A DNA stretch of 64,000 bases from Macrostomum hystrix (Eukaryota > Platyhelminthes > Macrostomidae), in NCBI GenBank assembly GCA_950097015.1, contig CATNEN010000007.1, positions 1,426,001-1,490,000 on the forward strand, in the 5' to 3' direction. Of this stretch, positions 60,201-64,000 are shown piece after piece. The notes beneath the pieces were generated by a model. It did not search any database. It saw only the letters and a list, made by a program, of their open reading frames with translations, and had not been told where the DNA came from. Position 1 is the stretch's first letter, and every line of letters starts with the position of its first letter. A program made the translations under genes and the position numbers.

Positions 60201-62425
60201 AATTGAGTACCCACCATGTCCCTTCCCTTAGCGAAAAATCAAATGGTTGCATCATGAAATTGTCGCCCATCTATTTAGTGTATTTTCTCTCCAGCGGGGG
60301 TCTGTACTCAGTTTTGAAGTTGGAGCGAAGAGGCGATGGGAGATGAGGCGATGGGAGATGAGTCGATGGGAGATGAGACGATTTGAGATGAGGCGATGGA
60401 AGATGAGGCGATGGGAGATAAGACGATGGGAGATCAGGCGATGGGAGATCAAGGCGATGGGAGATCAGGCGATGGGAGATCAAGGCGATGGGAGATGAGA
60501 CGATTTGAGATGAGGCGATGGAAGATGAGGCGATGGGAGATAAGACGATGGGAGATCAGGCGATGGGAGATGAGGCGATGGGAGATGAGGCGATGGGAGA
60601 TGAGTCGATGGGAGATGAGGCGATGGGAGATGAGGCGATGGGAGATTAGGCGATGGGAGATGAGGCGATGGGAGATCAGGCGATGGGAGATCAGGCGATG
60701 GGAGTTTGAGCCCCTCAACCTCCTCGTCCGGAGGAATTCAGCTCGTTAGTAATAATACAAATTATTTGCCAAGGCCTGCGGGCAATTGCACATTATTCGG
60801 TGACACTGAAACCGCAGCCAGTGATGAGGCGATTCTGCTCATTTTCGCTGACTCCTGAGCACACACGAACATAGATACTGTACGCAGGCACACACTCACA
60901 CAGGTGTGTTCATCTGCTCTGACTTTCTCATCGTCAGGCTGAGGGTACACTTTCTCTGTGCCTTGATGGTTGGCACTCAAGGGCGTAAATTGCACGACAA
61001 GCCCCCAAGCCTTCTCTCCGCGGCTGCGCCCCAAAAGAAAGTGGCCTCGCCGCGGAATCGAGCTCAGGGACCTTGGTGCTAGAGGCAGACGCGTCAACCG
61101 CTCTGCCACTCAGCCCCGCCATTTACCCTAGGGCTCGCTAACTTTTGGGATAATTGGGATAATTTTCCTTGAGGTATTTTGAGTAGCTTACATCTTATCG
61201 TACTCGCAGACCAACAGGTATTTGTTGACGCCGCACTCAGCAATAGCGCAGCCAACCTCAGACACTGTGGCTCCAGCCATTTGAAAATAGTGGCCACACA
61301 CGTTTAGTCCGAGCGAGTTGGGCAGGTTGCAGGCTTTGCGAGTGTAATCGTAGGCTAGCTTCTCCAGAAAGAAGAATGTTATGATGTCGGTAGTGTTGGT
61401 GCGATAGCCCTGGTAGAGATTCTCGCCCAGGTTCTGGTAGGGGCCGTTATAGTTGTGCTCGAAAACGCAGCGATTTGCCGCCAGCTGGGCTAGATTCTCG
61501 AGGTAGGGGTTCCAAGTCTAGCGTGGGGCGGGTGGCAAGGGAGAGGACTCGGTTTGTTCATCTCTGGATGTACATTCTAATCTAATATGCAGTGTACGTT
61601 GGGCGTAAAGTCTACAAGTCTTATCTTTGGCATGGAGTGGGGTGGGTTTCTCTTGTGGCTGTACATGGAAGACCGACGCAGAATGTACATTAGGCATGAG
61701 TTTATCGATTTATTTTTGATAGGCTGATGAGGCCTGTAGTCTGCTCCGTTGCCAAAATCTAACATAGGCGTTACTTTTAAGAACAAAATAAAGTAACGAC
61801 TGCTTCCAATTAACAGAAGCGTTTTTATGACTATCAAATGACAAGAATTTAGTCTCTTCCCAATTGTGAATTGAATCCATAGACAGGGGTTGTAGCTAAA
61901 AATGGAATTTTTGGACTCACGACTTGAAAGTCGGGAGTTCGATTCTCAACCACTGGAACAAGTTGTCGCCTTTAACAAGACAGCTAACTCTGCATGGCTT
62001 CAGTTCACCGAGCTGGTAAATGGGTGCCAGCATTAGCTGGGGTAATTGAGGGTGGGTGTGGCGTCAGTCCCCAGTCCATGGACTGAACAGCCGTACGCAG
62101 CCTTCAGATGTAATCGGTTATAATCAGTTATAATTTTCTTATTAGTTATTATGAGGCTACAATGAAGCTATGAGGCTATCTAATATTTGATAGATAATGG
62201 CTTTAAGTAGGTTGGATTATACAGTTAACTTGAAATATTTTTTTTAGTAAAAACCTGCATATGAACCTAAAATCTCACCAGGTAGTTCATGTTGGCTGCA
62301 GACGGACTAACAGACCTGCGAAGGCGGTTGTGAGTGTCCAAAGTTTCCGCTTTCTGACCCGGAGTTAGTTCAAGGCCGCTGACGACGGGAAGTAGAACCA
62401 GCATAAGCGGAAGCACGCTTGCCAT
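57222..62425 (-). CDS. CAP-domain protein with EGF-like repeats (7 exons, 494 aa)
   Basis: Exons (minus strand): 62279-62425, 61192-61517, 59757-59893, 59548-59658, 58759-58982, 58000-58282, 57222-57478 (1485 nt, phases agree). Signal peptide MASVLPLMLVLLPVVSG. CAP domain 18-158: DTHNRLRRSVSPSAANMNYL, NLGENLYQGY, VCGHYFQMAGATVSEVGCAI, YLLVCEYDKMYPSNVYTSGT; the histidines and glutamate typical of the CAP cavity are present. A Cys-rich hinge (PCSGCPESAGYCLNGLCVNG) follows, then EGF-like segments CKCSCPTGFGGSDCSG and CRCPSNFTGPRCQ. The exon 6 region (TDVSYVDFSVSTAQSG) resembles no domain I can name; a SEA-type fold is conceivable. The C-terminus is Ser/Ala-rich, ending SVATLFSFFLAITFGCRY, possibly a GPI signal. 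Secreted or surface-attached; no activity is implied. Minus-strand AATAAA lies at 57007-57012. The ATG is 5 nt after TTTTGTTTTAG. Confidence 0.82.
57590..57982. repeat. 17-bp array in CAP-gene intron 6
   Basis: CTGCACCCACCACCTCA, about 22 units. On the gene's sense strand it is TGAGGTGGTGGGTGCAG, starting about 17 nt after the donor of exon 6. Confidence 0.92.
58395..58738. repeat. 17-bp array in CAP-gene intron 5
   Basis: GCGATACCTGAGAATTA with TTGG/TCA variants, about 20 units, starting about 20 nt after the donor of exon 5 (minus strand). Confidence 0.92.
59150..59460. repeat. Pyrimidine-rich array in CAP-gene intron 4
   Basis: Irregular CCCATCTCCCTTCTCC units; purine-rich (GGGAGATGGGAGA) on the gene's sense strand. 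Confidence 0.85.
60310..60705. repeat. 15-bp array in CAP-gene intron 2
   Basis: GAGGCGATGGGAGAT with AGACGATT and ATCAGGCG variants, about 26 units. It lies roughly 490 nt from the exon 2 donor, so it does not follow the donor-proximal rule. Confidence 0.92.
60930..61122 (-). mobile_element. tRNA-derived SINE, second family
   Basis: The minus strand starts GGCGGGGCTGAGTGGCAGAG, CGGTTGACGCGTC (A-box region with a class II-like long variable arm) and has GAGCTCGATTCCG (B-box-like). It continues into an unrelated body ending near AAAGTGTACCCTCAG. The head differs from the other SINEs here. It lies inside intron 2 of the CAP gene, in sense orientation. Confidence 0.55.
61886..62130 (+). mobile_element. 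tRNA-derived SINE, diverged copy in CAP-gene intron 1
   Basis: The head GGGGTTGTAGCTAAAAATGG is degenerate; the B box reads GAGTTCGATTCTC. The body (AACTCTGCATGGCTTCAGTT, AAATGGGTGCCAGCATTAGC, CCCAGTCCATGGACTGAACA) matches the 22.5-kb SINE. Antisense to the CAP gene. Confidence 0.75.
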
Positions 62426-63965
62426 TTTAGCTAAAACAAAAAATCCATGTAGCATACGCCTTACTCTCTACTGTTAGTAGTAGTAAAACAAATTTGTACT
62501 CATATTTTAAATGGAGATCAGACGTTTATCTTGGTCCAGGACTGCAACATATATTTTAAATAGTGTTTTGAGAAATCGATAGAAACGTAGCTTTGAATCA
62601 ATCAACTGTTTTTCTACGAGTATATACGAGCCGGGACGTAAATAAGGACTTTACGAGTCTAATAAATTCAAGAAGACAATAGTTTAATAGTTTACCTATA
62701 TGGCGCCCTGCTGCTTCAGCTCGCTTCAAAGTCTATCGATGTCAGCTGAAAAATGGGAAATTTAGCTTTTGCTTTTCAGGTCGGAAGAAATAGTTTGAGC
62801 AGGCGCCTGCTGCTGCTGCTGCTGCCGCTCTTATTGGTACTTGTCTGCGTGTAGCTTTTGGGAACAGATGTAGGATGTGTTTGCCATTTGTTGTCATGGT
62901 AACGCTTGTGTCTGCTTCTGCACTTCCTATCCCTCACTTTCTATTTCTGCCAGACGTTGGCGCCGACTCAGAGAAGGAATGAAAGTGCTCTAGGGCAATT
63001 GGCGCCATGAACTTGTCCGCACCTGTGAATTTGATCAGCTCTGAGTCGATTCTCTGATCTAGCATAGCCGTGAGCTTCAACGACTTTGGCATTCATTTGC
63101 CGATGAAAACGATTGACAAGGATAACCCACCAAAGTAAGATGCATTGATTTGTTCGGCAGGAAAAGCCTGTTAAATTCAGAACCGAAATTGCGCGCTGGG
63201 GGGCAGGAGAAGGAACAAACAAAAAATTTCTGTTTGCCCAGGAGAAAACGTTGCTAAGCCGTTGACTTTTTTCATAGGCCTGACGATCGATTTTTCTCAC
63301 TTTTTTTCTCATCTCAACTCCAACTGCTGAACAGCTATAGACTCAATCTCAATTTAGTAGCTAGCAATGCATTAAAACAACAATAGACATTGTATGCACT
63401 TTAAGTGCCAATAAATAATTTATGAAAATGAAGTTGAAAACTTGCTTACCTGTTTTATCTGGGTCTAAATTTTGTCAAGCCTTTCTTGCCTTACGCAGTT
63501 GGAAACAGAACTTGATAAAAAATGTTAACAATATCAGCTTTAGAGCTTTAGAGCCCAGGTGAAAGCGAAAAATTCTACACTGTTGTCTTATAATAGCTAA
63601 ACATTTGAAATGAACCCAAGTGTGTGTACAGGTTGGTTAAATAGCTTTCCAGCATCAGTGTTGACGATGTGCCAGTCATATCAATATTCAGGCTCTCCAC
63701 GCTTAATCTGTCACAGAAAAAAATTAAATGTCGTTTCAGTGCCCGACAGAGGTGACTCAATTAACTCGGAATAAAAGTGCAAGTGAGAGTGAACAGGTGT
63801 TTTAAGTGATGGAAAATTTAAATGATATTTTTCAAGCTAATTTCTACCACAAAATTAGAAACAGATTAACTACAAAGCGGGAGATTAACTACTACTTATA
63901 GTAGAAGACAGCATGACATTTTTTTCGAATAACGTTTTATAAGTGCTTGAGTAGTTCGAGTAGTA
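62426..63965. other. Upstream region of the CAP gene
   Basis: Mostly unique. A CTG run lies at 62808-62824. On the minus strand an acceptor TTCTGTGACAG at 63708 precedes an open frame of 43 codons to 63575 (DRLSVESLNIDMTGTSSTLM), which might be the last exon of a gene outside the window; confidence in that is low. Confidence 0.3.
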
Positions 63966-64000
63966 CAAGAACTAGAACTAGAACTAGAACTAGAACTAGA
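63966..64000. repeat. 6-bp repeat at the window edge
   Basis: ACTAGA repeated about 5 times, running out of the window. Not a known telomere motif. Confidence 0.8.

Noticed and set aside
63966-64000. Telomeric repeat at the right end
   Set aside because: ACTAGA does not match known telomere motifs, and the window edge is arbitrary.

Overview
This is nuclear DNA from an invertebrate animal. The genes are split by short and long GT-AG introns. They encode animal families: an adhesion GPCR with a GPS site, a CaM kinase, a CAP/EGF secreted protein, a KMT5A-like SET protein and an ionotropic-glutamate-receptor-like channel. tRNA-derived SINEs are present, and most start codons lie 2-18 nt after an acceptor-like AG, as expected where spliced-leader trans-splicing occurs. 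I would guess a spiralian such as a free-living flatworm or a rotifer relative, but I cannot name a species. By my hand count, tandem repeats with units of 6 to 90 bp fill roughly 40% of the window.

Layout. 1-16.2 kb is gene-poor: two decayed copies of a methyltransferase-like fragment, an 82-bp array, a near-identical 1-kb block that occurs twice (each copy followed by a 58/59-bp array), a SET-domain gene between the two blocks, an NHL-like remnant and a 485-bp tandem duplication. 16.8-24 kb is mostly arrays (31, 15 and 29 bp) around a frameshifted LRAT-like gene and two SINE copies. 24-27.9 kb is unique DNA without a recognisable gene.

28.9-62.4 kb is the gene-dense part. I rebuilt four multi-exon genes by hand; every junction keeps phase and every total length is divisible by three. 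They are: (1) plus strand 28998-39875, a 514-residue receptor with glutamate-receptor topology (S1, TM1, pore, TM2, S2, TM3) but a potassium-channel filter TVGYGD; (2) minus strand 40529-43837, a 365-residue CaMKI/IV-type kinase with a polyglutamine tail; (3) plus strand 44352-54656, a 1168-residue adhesion GPCR with a candidate alternative last exon at 55443-55634; (4) minus strand 57222-62425, a 494-residue CAP plus EGF-like protein. The channel, the calcium-dependent kinase and the adhesion receptor could all act in excitable or signalling cells, but nothing in the sequence shows that they act together. Genes 1 and 2 converge, 2 and 3 diverge from about 0.5 kb, and 3 and 4 converge.

The strongest window-wide pattern is that intronic minisatellites cluster just downstream of 5' splice sites: 13 introns carry an array starting within about 110 nt of the donor. 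In one case the repeat unit is a copy of the exon end plus the splice donor. The most interesting gene is the potassium-filter glutamate-receptor-like channel.
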